From Galeruca laticollis (Eukaryota > Arthropoda > Insecta > Coleoptera > Chrysomelidae), in contig OY998185.1 in NCBI GenBank assembly GCA_963921935.1, positions 29,604,487 through 29,668,486 of the forward strand: a DNA stretch of 64,000 nucleotides. Direction: 5' to 3'. This document shows, one piece after another, positions 54,024 through 64,000 of the stretch. The translations under genes were made by a program, and so were the position numbers. How positions within the stretch are numbered: position 1 is the first letter of the stretch; each line of letters starts with the position of its first letter. The notes under the pieces are model-generated. The model was not told the DNA's origin. It was given only the letters and a program-made list of their open reading frames with translations, and ran no database searches.

Positions 54024-54167
54024 ATAATCTCGTTTTCTGAATTTTTTTGGGTAAATACCATTAAATACGCGTTAGTTTTCTGTGAGTTATAGAACTGGAA
54101 ATTTATATAAATAAATAAGAATATCATGTTACTGTAAATAAGATAAGAAATGCAGGGTTCACTTTCA

Positions 54168-54170
<3 letters not shown>

Positions 54171-54217
<47 letters not shown>
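54171..54217. repeat. (AT)n microsatellite
   Basis: Uninterrupted AT run directly before a Gypsy LTR end. Confidence 0.9.
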
Positions 54218-54220
<3 letters not shown>

Positions 54221-54977
54221 TTATTATTCAAGTTGTTGTTGGTAAACGTTGTTCATTATTGAAGTAATTGTTGAATATAAGTTGTGATTATATTCTTAGC
54301 ATTGTCGGTTGATCATTAGTTTTGTAGCAAGTATTGTAATTTTGATTATATTTATTGTGAAAATAAAGTTTTTAAAAATAGTTTTCGGTGTTGAAAATAT
54401 ATAATTGGCGCAGTCAGTAGGATCTGTGCGGTCTTGAAAAACTTTGTCGAATCGTTCGTATAAAGAACTCACGATTTGGTGTTTCAACATCGAGCGCGGA
54501 TTCCAGAATCTACCTTCAACGCAGAAAGAAGGAATCGGAGCCCTTCAAATCGTTCGTGAGTGCGATGTTTCCTTTTTTACTTTCCCATACCTTTTTAAAA
54601 GAGTAGGGGAGATAATTTTTTATTTTGAATATACTTGCAGCCAATGTATTTTATGAACGTATTGTAAAATTTATTGGAAACATTCAATAAATTAAATATT
54701 AAAGAAAATAACAAATTTAATAATAATTTTTGGGTATTCATTTTCATGTGGGAATATAAACGAAATGGGTACTGCTACTGTAAAAACCCTCCATTGAGAT
54801 TTATTTAAATTAAAATTAGAAAATAATAAACCATATGATGGTAATAGTAATACGTTGAATAAGTTTATAATCAAGTGTGAGAAATTAATTGAAACAAATG
54901 CGATATATAAAGACGTCAAAATAAACAAACATATATGGGATTGTATACAAGAAAAACTTATGGGAAAAGCTGAAGCC
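54218..54977 (+). mobile_element. Gypsy 5' end: LTR part, primer site and truncated gag
   Basis: Plus strand. LTR-like sequence with AAATAAAG runs to about 54405. The primer site TGGCGCAGTCAGTAGGATC (54406-54424) fits the tRNA-Ser type of insect Gypsy elements. After a leader, 54825-54975 encodes TLNKFIIKCEKLIETNA and KHIWDCIQEKLMGKAEA, homologous to the Gag of Gypsy no. 1. It is cut off by a foldback MITE at 54978. The AT run covers the LTR start. Confidence 0.8.
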
Positions 54978-55050
54978 ATTAACTAGAGACCGTCAGTTTC
55001 ATTTAAAAACACTAAAATGAGCATATTCCACGAAGTAAGGGTCGAGACAG
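54978..55050. mobile_element. Foldback MITE, half copy 4
   Basis: ATTAACTAGAGACCGTCAGT, TTCATTTAAAAACACTAAAA, TTCCACGAAGTAAGGGTCGA and CAGTTAATTTCAT: one arm plus the complete tail of the family. It ends directly in an (AT)n run. Confidence 0.8.
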
Positions 55051-55053
55051 TTA

Positions 55054-55106
<53 letters not shown>
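55051..55106. repeat. (AT)n microsatellite
   Basis: AT run joined to the tail of the foldback half copy. Confidence 0.9.
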
Positions 55107-55108
<2 letters not shown>

Positions 55109-55190
55109 CAACTTAGAATGTAAACCATTCAATTGTTCTCAATTTCGTTGAGCAGATGAATATTAAAAGTCAGTATTATTGGCCAACACA

Positions 55191-55372
55191 TACACTTAAA
55201 ATTATTTACCTTTACCCTGACGTCATTAATATCTGATAACATAACCGACATAATTATTAAGTGGCATCTCTTTCTATTAATAATGAACAACAGAACAAAA
55301 TAGTTTGACATTTGTGGGTTATGTTATCAGATATCAATGACGTAAGGGTAAATGTCAATAATTTAAAGTGTA
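55191..55372. mobile_element. MITE with about 55-bp inverted ends
   Basis: TACACTTAAAATTATTTACC...ATATCTGATAACATAACC at the left is complemented by GGTTATGTTATCAGATAT...AATAATTTAAAGTGTA at the right. 182 bp, noncoding. Confidence 0.85.
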
Positions 55373-55589
55373 TACTACTAAGGAGTGTTTTGGAGTTAAT
55401 TAATAGTTAGTAAAGTGGTGTTGTTAATGTGTGAGTTTTGAAAATGATTTATATTATGTTAGTTATATTTATTATATAATGACAGAAAAATGGAGGAATT
55501 CTCACTTGAATGAATATTATTAGTCTCTTTGTTTATGCAATTATTTGATTGTGAGATAAAGGCCATCTCTAAGATGGTTGTTTTGGATC

Positions 55590-56410
55590 TATGTGACTCA
55601 GTCGTCAATACTCTCGCTGATTCTAAATCCATTCGATATCGTCCAAAACATTGATATGCATGAGCGCATCTTTCTGGATATAATCTGCAGTCAATCTGCA
55701 GCCAATCTTTTGTGAGACTATCCCAGTAGAAAGGGATCTCATGGCCTGACCAATATAATGTTTATTACAATCTCAACAACGAAATATTATTAGCAACATT
55801 GGTACAAGATTTTTGTCTTTGACTTTAGTGAAAATTGATCTAATAGTCAATACTCTTTATTTCCAATCCTAAAATTGTTTAATTTATTGAATACCCTGGA
55901 AAGTATTGATGTGTTGTCTCTTATGTAGAGCAAAGTAGTGGAAATAGGTTGGGGCCATGTTATGATGGTTATCATTAGCATGTACATCTATGGCAGCCGA
56001 AGTGCGAAATAATAACTTAGTGAGTAAAGATATGGGATAAGAATTATCCAGGAACAAAGTTTGTAATATATTTAAATTTTTATTATGAAATAAGAGGTTG
56101 GAAATTCTAAGTACTCTATTTTTCATCTGTTTCACCAGAGTCACTTTCATGGAGGGCTGTGATAGGATTGATAATTCGAATATCTTTTTGAACTGCAAGG
56201 TATCCTGTACCAATCTATAACTATTGAATTATCTGCTGTAAGAATAAACTTCGTATCGAGAAATGATACAGAATTATCGTTGTCCTCCATTTCAATTGTG
56301 AACTGGATGTACGGATCGTAACTATGGAAGGTACTCAGAACTTCATTCAACCCTTCTCTCGGTAAAGCCAATATATAATATCATCAACATACACCTTTTT
56401 TCATCAAATA
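55590..56410 (-). pseudogene. Penelope-like element: RT C-terminus and GIY-YIG nuclease, degenerate
   Basis: Minus strand. 56371-56147 reads LNEVLSTFHSYDPYIQFTIE, SVSFLDTKFIL and VIDWYRIPCSSKRYSNYQS, the end of the Penelope RT. 56213-55884 is the helical linker (KQMKNRVLRISNLLFHNKN and LFLDNSYPISLLTKLL). Below 55800 is the nuclease with CDCNKHYIGQ-like sequence, interrupted by stops. It is a different copy from the fragment at 28380. Confidence 0.8.
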
Positions 56411-56429
56411 GTATGGCACAGCTTTAAGT

Positions 56430-56738
56430 TATACAGGATGTTCGTAATAAATTTTATACTTTCAATTCAACTCCCCCGTAAACTTTCACATTTTTTAATT
56501 CAACGTCCAAAGGCGGGCAAGTTTTCTCCATTTCATGGTTATCGAGACATTCAGTTTCTCATAATGTTTCTTCAAAATACTCCCAAGTGACTTACGCACA
56601 GTTAAATGTATAATTAAAGACCAGCTCTCATTCAAGTATTTGTAGTGATTCAGCATCATAAAGTGTTCTATCTTTATTTCAATTTTGTTACAAAAAATAT
56701 CGTGGACTTAATTTTTTCAAATAAATTGACCCTGTATA
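56430..56738. mobile_element. Possible short non-autonomous element
   Basis: Starts TATACAGG and ends CCTGTATA, similar in size and end sequence to the 1297-1620 element. The inverted match is only about 8-10 bp. Confidence 0.35.
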
Positions 56739-57252
56739 TTATCTCAATTTCGAATAAGTCCTATCTACAGTATCGTTCTTAAGTTATTTGATTTTAATCG
56801 AATTACAATATGATTTCCCTTTGTTCAGCATACTATTTATAGGAAGAGGCTGTTGGAAAATGTTATGTTATTATTACATTAGGCTTTTCACTTTGAACTA
56901 CTCTAAAAATAGCTTGGTTATTCTAAAATGAAGCTGCGTATCAGAAATGGTTGTGTCTCATTGCAAAATAGAGTGAATAGAAAAAAATGTATTGGTAAAA
57001 AAAGTTTACGGATGCATTCCTAATTGGACATAACAGAATAAATTGCCGTTCCCCTCCCACATTTATTTCATAGGTTACTTGAGGATTTGTTGGATCTCAA
57101 TTTCTATTGTGTTTATCAAAAACTACACCATTCATGTGAATTTTGTTTCGATAGTTCAAATAATATAGTTCAATAGATTTGTATATTCTTGAGTTTCCAT
57201 TAGCAGCTACTTAAAAAATAGAACTGTCTGTGGGTATGGTGTACACACTAGA
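56739..57252. other. No recognisable gene
   Basis: AT-rich, nothing identified. Confidence 0.6.
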
Positions 57253-57346
57253 TGTAAATTATAATTACATGATGGAAATTCCCATTCAGAAGTGATAACT
57301 GTTTACACTTCTGAATGGGAATTTTCATCATGTAATTATAATTTTA
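57253..57346. repeat. Near-perfect hairpin, about 40-bp arms
   Basis: AATTCCCATTCAGAAGTG and CACTTCTGAATGGGAATT pair across an 11-nt loop, and the arms extend outward through CATGATG/CATCATG and TAATTATAATTT. It may be a small palindromic MITE or a recent inverted duplication. Confidence 0.85.
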
Positions 57347-57483
57347 CACCCTCTTAACAGGGTTATTTTAATGTTTTTATTTTAATGACAGCATTGTAAT
57401 AATGATTTAACTTAGTGCATGGTTTCTTTTTTGTTAACTGGATGTTTTTGACACCTGTTTTTGATATCTTTTTTTAATAACGA

Positions 57484-57523
57484 CAGCTTTGATAATGGCT
57501 TAATAGCCGAAAGCGCTTAGCTG
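57484..57523 (+). ncRNA. Possible degenerate hammerhead ribozyme-like motif
   Basis: CAGCTTTGATAATGGCTTAA...TAGCCGAAAGCGCTTAGCTG: outer CAGCT/AGCTG can pair, TTGATAA resembles the CUGAUGA core, GGC/GCC forms a short helix II, and GAAA follows. Penelope elements are known to carry minimal type I hammerheads in their terminal repeats, and a second fragment, CCGAAACGTC, lies at about 57777. Helix III and a clear cleavage triplet are not convincing. Confidence 0.3.
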
Positions 57524-57525
57524 CA

Positions 57526-57984
57526 GATTAGTAAACACATACACACTGAGTACTCGTCGTTTGCATTCACTCAACTTAAAAAAATGTCTACGGACCATTT
57601 ATGTTTGTTAAGTATGCTGGGAACTGTATATAACATCCAAAATACTCAGTTCTACTCCAGATTCATGTAATGAAGATGTTGGAACCAATTATTCCGTTTG
57701 TCATACAATGATATCCTCATGGTCATCATTGAGCAGAAAATCTACAAATTCTGTTTGGATAAAGGCCGTAGTTGAACCGAAACGTCAAAAGAATTTCTAT
57801 AATAAAATACTTTTTTTCATGACGTACTGAGTACTTTTTTCCGAAACAAAGGTGAGTACCTTTGTTGGACTGTATTTGTAGCACTGGTTTGGTTTAGATA
57901 AAAGTCACTTTGTATGGTATAATCAACGTTTTGTATTAAGTTAACATTCAACGTCAAAATTCAAAATTACCTGTCTGTTGACAA
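57526..57984. other. Probable Penelope terminal noncoding sequence
   Basis: GATAAAGGCCGTAGTTGAAC followed by CGAAACGTCAAAAG and AATAAAATAC is a phrase I associate with Penelope ends. No coding content. Confidence 0.35.
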
Positions 57985-58118
57985 AAAAATGTTGTTGCTT
58001 CGCACATCTAAATTGGGAGTCAATCTGGTACGTGTGGAACGCTGTTGCCATATTTCCTTTAAGGAGAAGGTATGGCGAAATTTATTTGTATGTGACACCC
58101 AGGTTAAAAGACCGGGTT

Positions 58119-59050
58119 TCAACAGGAAATATGCAGTGGACAAATTTTCTGAAAATTTAGTTTAATGATGCCACCGGTAGTCTTGATAGAAGCAACTCGA
58201 GCTATTCCATCGGTACCCTCATGAAGCTGAACTATACGTCCTAAACGCCAATGCGTGGGTGGATGTTCATCGCACTGAATTAATACCAGAGCGTTTCCAG
58301 CTAGATTACCCTGATTTTGTCGCCATCGATGTGTTTGAAGCTCTGAGATATACTCTTTTTTCCAGCGTGGCCAAAATTGTTGGCAAATTCGTTGCACAAG
58401 CTGAAACCTTGATAGTCTATTGGTTGGTATATTTTGAAACCCTTCTTCTGGTACTGCAAGTAATGGCCTACCAATAAGAAAGTGAGCCGTGGTTCAACAG
58501 GAAAAATCATAGAGATCTGTTCCTAAACGACACAAGGGTCGAGTATACAAAATCGTCTCAATTTGGATAAAAGCAGTACAGAATTCTTCAAATAGTAAGT
58601 GGGAATTTGCAAGTACATGTCTTAACACACCGTACACCGGCCTCCCAAAGTACTTTAAAATTTGGAGAGTATGGAGGAGTAAATGACCATACTATAAGTC
58701 CATTGGAAAACTCGGAAGTAATCAAGTCTTGATTTAATTTGAAAAACCTTGTTAACTCGCTCTTGGCACCGACAAAGCTTGTGCCATTATCAGAAAAAAT
58801 CTTAGAAGGTCTACCTGTTCTGGAGATAAAACGCCTTAAGGTTTGAAAAAATGTTTTCGTGGATAGACTGGAAACAAGTTTCAAATGTATCTCATTAGTA
58901 ATAGCAAATAAAAATGCATACATAGCACTTTGATAGTTTAAAGCCGCGGACTTTTCGATCCCTAACCTAAAAAACGCCAGCTTAATCAACCCCTGTCACA
59001 TGGAAAGGAGCAGTCATGGAAACACGCTCGAGTGGTATATTATCCATCAT
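58119..59050 (-). pseudogene. BEL/Pao retrotransposon integrase and Pol C-terminus, degenerate
   Basis: Minus strand. ERVSMTAPFHVTGVD (near 59000) is the start of the BEL integrase core. The core continues at 58989-58588 with HLKLVSSLSTKTFFQTLRRF, GRPSKIFSDNGTSFVGAKSE and SFTPPYSPNFKVLWEAGV. The final acidic position of the DDE triad, E in WEAGVR, is present. 58397-58119 is the C-terminal domain typical of BEL Pol (HWRLGRIVQLHEGTDGIARV, then VASIKTTGGIIKLNFQKICP). Stops and frame changes occur near 58980 and 58500. No LTR was recognised. Confidence 0.85.
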
Positions 59051-59060
59051 GGGTTGAACT

Positions 59061-60094
59061 AATACTTCTTCCCCTTGTATAATGAATAACTATCATTCAT
59101 TCAAAGTAGACCACAATATCAAATTTATATTTCCCTCCACCCTCAAAATATGGAAGATCATAGTATTAAAAGCTACTTCAAAATATAGAATATATCTAAA
59201 ACCAATTTATACTCCTTATTTTGTCACCATTCTTACTGCGTGCCTGTAAACGAATATTCAAATTAGATTATAAAACTTGAGAGCATATTTTCACGAGAAT
59301 AAATTTTTTTCAATTTCAGGAAAATTATGTGCAAATGAGGTATCTTTTATAGCAGGATCATGACATTTATATTTTTGTCCTACGTAAAGACATATTAAAT
59401 GAGAGAACTTGTTTGTTCAACTTTTGAATTGAAGTTGAATAAGAGATTAAGTGAAATTATTTTCGAAACTGCATAGCCGTGATGCCTAATAAGTAGACAA
59501 TTAATCTTAATCGCAATAAGATTATTTTACAATAAAAATTATGAAAATAGTGAATAAAACATGAAAACAAACTACATGATACAGCCATAACCCCTGACAA
59601 AGCATGATCCCAGACATTCATTTGTTTATAGGTATATGTGTGATAAGTTTGTGGACACGGAGGTAAAAAAATTGATGTGGTCGGCATAGAGACCACTCGC
59701 AATTTAGTAAATCTGTGTAAAATAATTTGAAATCGAAATAGTGAATAGGGACAGATTTAGGTTAGAACCCCATGAGCTGTTGTAAATAGCAATACAAACA
59801 TTAATGAAAAACAAAACAGTTACGACTAAGAATAATAAACTATTATTGTTAACTATCTAAATTATATTATTAATGTATGTTGATTCAATATTATGTAGTA
59901 CGTTAACTTTTATTAACATTGAAAATCCTAACCTTGTACTGTTTCATTGTTTATGATCAATTCGCGTATTACTTAAAACGTGTTTTAATAATTAACTGAA
60001 ATAAACGTCTTTTTAATTGATCGTAGGTTACAAGTAAACTAATTAACCTTACTAGACTTATTAACGACCTTCTGGTTCAATAACCGTCACATCA
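59061..60094. other. Mostly unrecognised; upper part probably a Gypsy 3' LTR
   Basis: The minus strand from 60094 reads TGATGTGACGGTTATTGAAC directly after a purine tract (CCTCCAAGAGGGAA), as expected for an LTR start. The other LTR edge is not visible. Otherwise AT-rich with no supported gene. Confidence 0.45.
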
Positions 60095-62150
60095 TTCCCT
60101 CTTGGAGGAGGAAAATTATCCCTGATAATTTTTAGATACTAGCACTAAACTGTATTTGTTTTTATTCACTTAATTTTTTGTTTTTTAAACTCTGTTGTTT
60201 ATTCCGCTGGCACTTTGTTTACAAATATTAGAATTATTATACAAATACAATCGGTTTTTATAAACACTTGTTTTATATTACTTTGAGATAAAATCTCACA
60301 GTTTACACCTATTATTTTCGTTATTTTGAACGGGACCAAACTTTGTTCTTTCCTATTTACTTAATAAAACTAAATCCCCTATCTTGGTGAAGATTCTTTT
60401 TCACTCTTATTTACTCTAATCAACTTATGTTTTAGCAAATACTCTCGAGCTCGATCGTGTGCGTACTGTAATTTATATTTTAGTTCTTTATCGTACATTT
60501 CAAAATTGTAACACGGTCCAATTTCTGTACTCAAACATTCCGGTATGTTAGATTTCCTACCATACATTAATTCGAATGGAGTGTATCCATAATATGTATT
60601 AGGTCTTGTATTATAGCAATATGCAAACATTCTAACAAATTCACACCAATTATCTCTGTACTCATTAATAAAATTTCTTAAATACCCGTTGAACGTTCGA
60701 TGCAGTTTTTCACAACTCCCTATCGATTCGTGGTGATGAGCTGTTGAAAAGTTCTGTTGTGTTTTATTTTTAATAGTTCTGATAACTTACTCATTACTTC
60801 ATTCTTATATTATATTCCTTGATCTGTCCTTATTTTTTTCATTAAACCGTAGGCTGGTATGAAATTGTCAAATATCGCTTTCGCAATTGTCTGTGCTTCT
60901 GACCGGTATCAAGACCGCATATTTTGTTAGCTCACACAGTATTATGATACCATAACGATTGTTACTTTCCGACCTATATATACGATGTCAAATGGCTTAA
61001 TTGCAGTATCAGTAATGACAAATTCCTCTTTATGACTAGGTTTAGCTTTATTTACATTCTTTACATACTTCCTTACATCTTTCTCCATATTTTGCCATTT
61101 TAAATCCGCTCTTATTTTCTTTACCAATCTATTATTTCCTACGTGTCCTCCAAACATTGGATCGTTGTGATATATTTCTAGGATCTCTTAAATTTCTCCT
61201 TTCTGCTCCATAATTCGCATATACATATTTGTACATTTTTAATCTTCTATTACGGTCTTCTATAAATTCTTTTCTCGTGCACGTTTTAAAAATATAATCA
61301 TTCACATGCCATCGTAATTTTGACTGAGTATCGCCGAATATGCGCTATGTGAAGCGCCTGTAGTTAAAATAAATTGTTTAAAAAAATCAGGGTATTTTGA
61401 AATTGGTGGGGTGATTAAAGCTTATTTTGAAATGAGTTCTCACACTCATTCTACCAATCAAATTTCACATTTTTTCTGGATAATTTGTTATTGGGTAGGC
61501 ATATTTCAGCAAAATTCGGAATAAAGCGTCTGTTATAATTACAGAATGCAACAATTATTTTAACCTCGCTAGCATTTTTCGGAATTGGGTATTGTTCTAT
61601 GACTGAATATTTTGCTTTTTCGGGGGAAACACCTTCACTCGATAAATTATGACCTAAATACGTGACCTCTCGCCTGAGAAATTGGCATTTTTGTGGATTG
61701 ATTAGATGATGATTTTCAGAGATACCTATGACAACTATATCATCCATATGAAAAAAATGCTTATTCTGGAGTTAAGCCAGAGAATGCTATTGACATAAAT
61801 CTGTTAGGTAGCCTTGTAAATTGAAAAGAGCCTTTTTCTGTACTGAAAGAACTGTACTTTCTAGAAGATTGTTCTAAAGATATCTGATAAAAACCTGACA
61901 TAAGGTCTAAAACTGAAAACCCTTTTGATCTGCGTAACTGATCCAAAATTGAGTCTACTCGGGGTAACGGAAATTAATATGTGGCTATTTTCTTATTTAA
62001 TTGCCTAAAATCGATACAAAGGCCCATGCTTTTTCACGACTTGTCGATTTTTTCGGAACAAGCAACACTGGACTATTATAATCTAGAATAGAAGGTTCAA
62101 TGGTTCAATTGTTCCTTGGGATAGAAGTTTATCACCCTGACTGTTAAGCT
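60095..62150 (-). pseudogene. Gypsy no. 5 pol remnant (RT and integrase pieces)
   Basis: Minus strand. RT pieces at 61946-61761 (GFSVLDLMSGFYQISLEQSS, FTRLPNRFMSIAF) and 61747-61451 (MDDIVVIGISENHH, CQFLRREVTYLGHNLSSEGV). The integrase zinc region is at 61157-60942 (MFGGHVGNNRLVKKIRADLK). The integrase C-terminal part is at 60630-60379 (FAYCYNTRPNTYYGYTPFELMYGRKSNIP). RNase H and most of the integrase core are deleted. No envelope gene follows. It belongs to a different Gypsy lineage from nos. 1 and 2. Confidence 0.82.
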
Positions 62151-62183
62151 CAGACGTTTGTGAGTGTGGAGTGCGATAATATT

Positions 62184-62184
<1 letters not shown>

Positions 62185-62242
<58 letters not shown>
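62185..62242. repeat. (AT)n microsatellite
   Basis: AT run at the truncated 5' side of the Gypsy no. 5 remnant. Confidence 0.9.
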
Positions 62243-62247
<5 letters not shown>

Positions 62248-64000
62248 ATAGTTTATTTTATATGGGAATTTAATTTGCCCTACGTTGGGCCGACATATTA
62301 TTATGAATAGAATTGGGTGAGAAAATAGTTTAATTTTCCCGGTATGTTGAGGATTTAATATGTATGATAAACAGTTTATTTAACCAACATGAAAACTTCT
62401 CATCTCAGGGTAGAGTTCAAGTATTTTAAATAAAATGATTTTATAATTTTATATATGTTTGCGCCAAAGTTAATAAATGCTTTATATTTTTAAAAATAAA
62501 TTTGTTAATCAGAATATGTTACTTTTTTAATGATTTCAAATTAAATACGGTCCTGTCCTACTTAAAAAATATCTGCATAGTTCAATCGATTTCATTCAGA
62601 GCTTCTTCCTGTGGTAAGTAGATGGTGCACAAATCACCAGATGAAATGATTAACTCAAGTAATTTAAAAAAACGTTCTTCAAAAGGAAAAACAATATTTA
62701 ATTTAATGAAAATAAATACACTACACTTTTACAAGTGTTTTTTTTAAGAAAATCAACTATCTAAAAGGATGACTCTTTCATACAAATCACACGCACTCTG
62801 GTGAGATATTATTATAATATTAAAATACAGTTATATAATTTCATAAACATTTGACTTTCAGAAAACGGCGAAATACACTCTTAACAGCGTCTATGCATCA
62901 CAAAATTTTAGTTTTTTTTTTACAAATTAGTAAGTACGCTTGACCTCTTAATACATTAATAAACTAACTTGTACTACCTTATTTACTTCACGATTTCTGT
63001 TTGTTCCAGATTCTCCTCCTGGAAAACCTCCCTGTTGGCATTCTGCTTCTACCAAAACAGGAATCGATGCTGTATTTCTTTCAAAGTCCAAACAGCTCAC
63101 ACAAATTCCACTATTCAATGTTCTTCGAAAACTATTTTGACTATTTTACTTCCACCAGACACAAGACACCATTTTATAAAATAAAATTCATGATTAGTGT
63201 TTTACAACATTCAACAATTCCTTTTTTTATTATTTATATAAACTAAACTACTTACACTGATATATCTCTTGTAAGTATAATGTATTTGTTTTAAATTCTA
63301 TATTCAAATTTTGTCTTCCAAATGATTTCAATTTACTTTACCCAAAAAATTTTGCTGCTCCAAAAATCTCTTCCCAAAAAGAAAAACCTACTAGTCAATA
63401 GCCCCCATAATCAACAACTTTTTCACATTCTGATTTTTTTTCGTTAGCAACACAGTTGTCGCCGATGTGATCTTTTTTAAATGTTTATTAACCAATCAAA
63501 TTTGACTATTTATTTTATAACTTAAATTCTTCATTTCAACCAGTGGAATGTTCATCCATTATATCATGATATTATATTCTAAGGTTTTTAATTGCTTAGA
63601 CTTCCTATATTATTTTCATTCAATAATATTTCTTAGTATTGTTAAAATGACATTTCCTAACCTCTAAGTATGTATGTCAAATGAATATTCATAATGTTTT
63701 AATAGATGACAGCTGTTACCTTTAAATATGTATGCAAAATGAAAATTCGTTTTCTTTATAAGTCATGTTCTCTGAAATTCACATTATTTTATATTTTCCT
63801 GCTCTGTTATGTCTAAACATCTACACTATCTCATTTTAATGTCTTAATCAACAAATATTACGAGATTAGCTTGACTTTACAGAATAAAGCATTTAGTTTC
63901 TTATTATGAACAAATTTTGATACTTGATCTCTTTGATAAAAGTTTCGTTAGGTAATTTATTTCATATAAATTGTTTATCACACCCATTCGCAATTATCCC
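62243..64000. other. No recognisable gene
   Basis: AT-rich with short ORFs only. 62969-63246 on the plus strand is open in two frames but resembles nothing I know. Confidence 0.6.

Noticed and set aside
59457..59702. Minus-strand ORF with hydrophobic C-terminal half
   Set aside because: AT-rich composition makes hydrophobic ORFs common here; no family motif and no flanking signals.
62969..63246. Overlapping plus-strand ORFs
   Set aside because: Two frames are open at once, as in low-stop AT-rich sequence with few TA-initial codons; neither resembles a known protein.

Overview
The window is eukaryotic, almost certainly from an insect, and is AT-rich, repeat-dense DNA. Evidence for an insect: Gypsy elements with envelope-like genes, I-type and Jockey-type LINEs, a MADF-carrying Harbinger transposon, BEL, Penelope and Tc1 elements, and many small MITEs. 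A beetle is plausible, but the sequence alone does not settle the order. I found no convincing single-copy host gene. Nearly every recognisable coding stretch belongs to a mobile element. Coordinates of element ends come from reading terminal repeats and target-site duplications (TSDs) by eye.

Layout. 10-1170: dead mariner-type element with about 55-bp inverted ends. 1297-1620: short MITE. About 1621-8949: old Copia element (minus strand), split at its integrase by a PIF/Harbinger transposon (4266-7574) that has an open two-exon transposase and an interlocking antisense MADF gene. 9097-10574: dead Tc1/Bari-like element. About 12250-14520: decayed LINE. 14681-19122: full-length Jockey-type LINE with two open ORFs and a perfect 12-bp TSD. 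19542-32453: envelope-bearing Gypsy (minus strand), interrupted by a hairpin MITE, a 0.5-kb insertion, and an RNase-H-bearing LINE (24962-30733) that itself holds a Penelope GIY-YIG fragment and two foldback MITE copies. 32497 to about 38999: second RNase-H-bearing LINE with a 50-nt A tail, interrupted by a short deletion-derivative LINE (34846-36025, 15-bp TSD).

39338-51272 is the most unusual structure. It is a pair of inverted arms of more than 1 kb, each made largely of about six copies of a roughly 170-bp satellite. The arms surround a second envelope-bearing Gypsy (42235-49976). The left arm alone also carries a 1.4-kb insertion with a promoter-like start and a short gag-like ORF. I read this as a foldback transposon with satellite-built arms, split later by the retroelement.

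53625-64000 is a graveyard of fragments: two more Gypsy ends, a MITE, a Penelope element with a possible hammerhead-like motif downstream, a BEL integrase, and a Gypsy pol remnant. Long (AT)n tracts punctuate it, and the last 1.7 kb shows nothing recognisable.

How the parts relate: this is a nest, not a set of operons. Insertion order can be read in places. For the central stretch it is Gypsy, then the RNase-H LINE in it, then Penelope and foldback MITEs in that. The Jockey LINE and the Harbinger element look youngest and least damaged.
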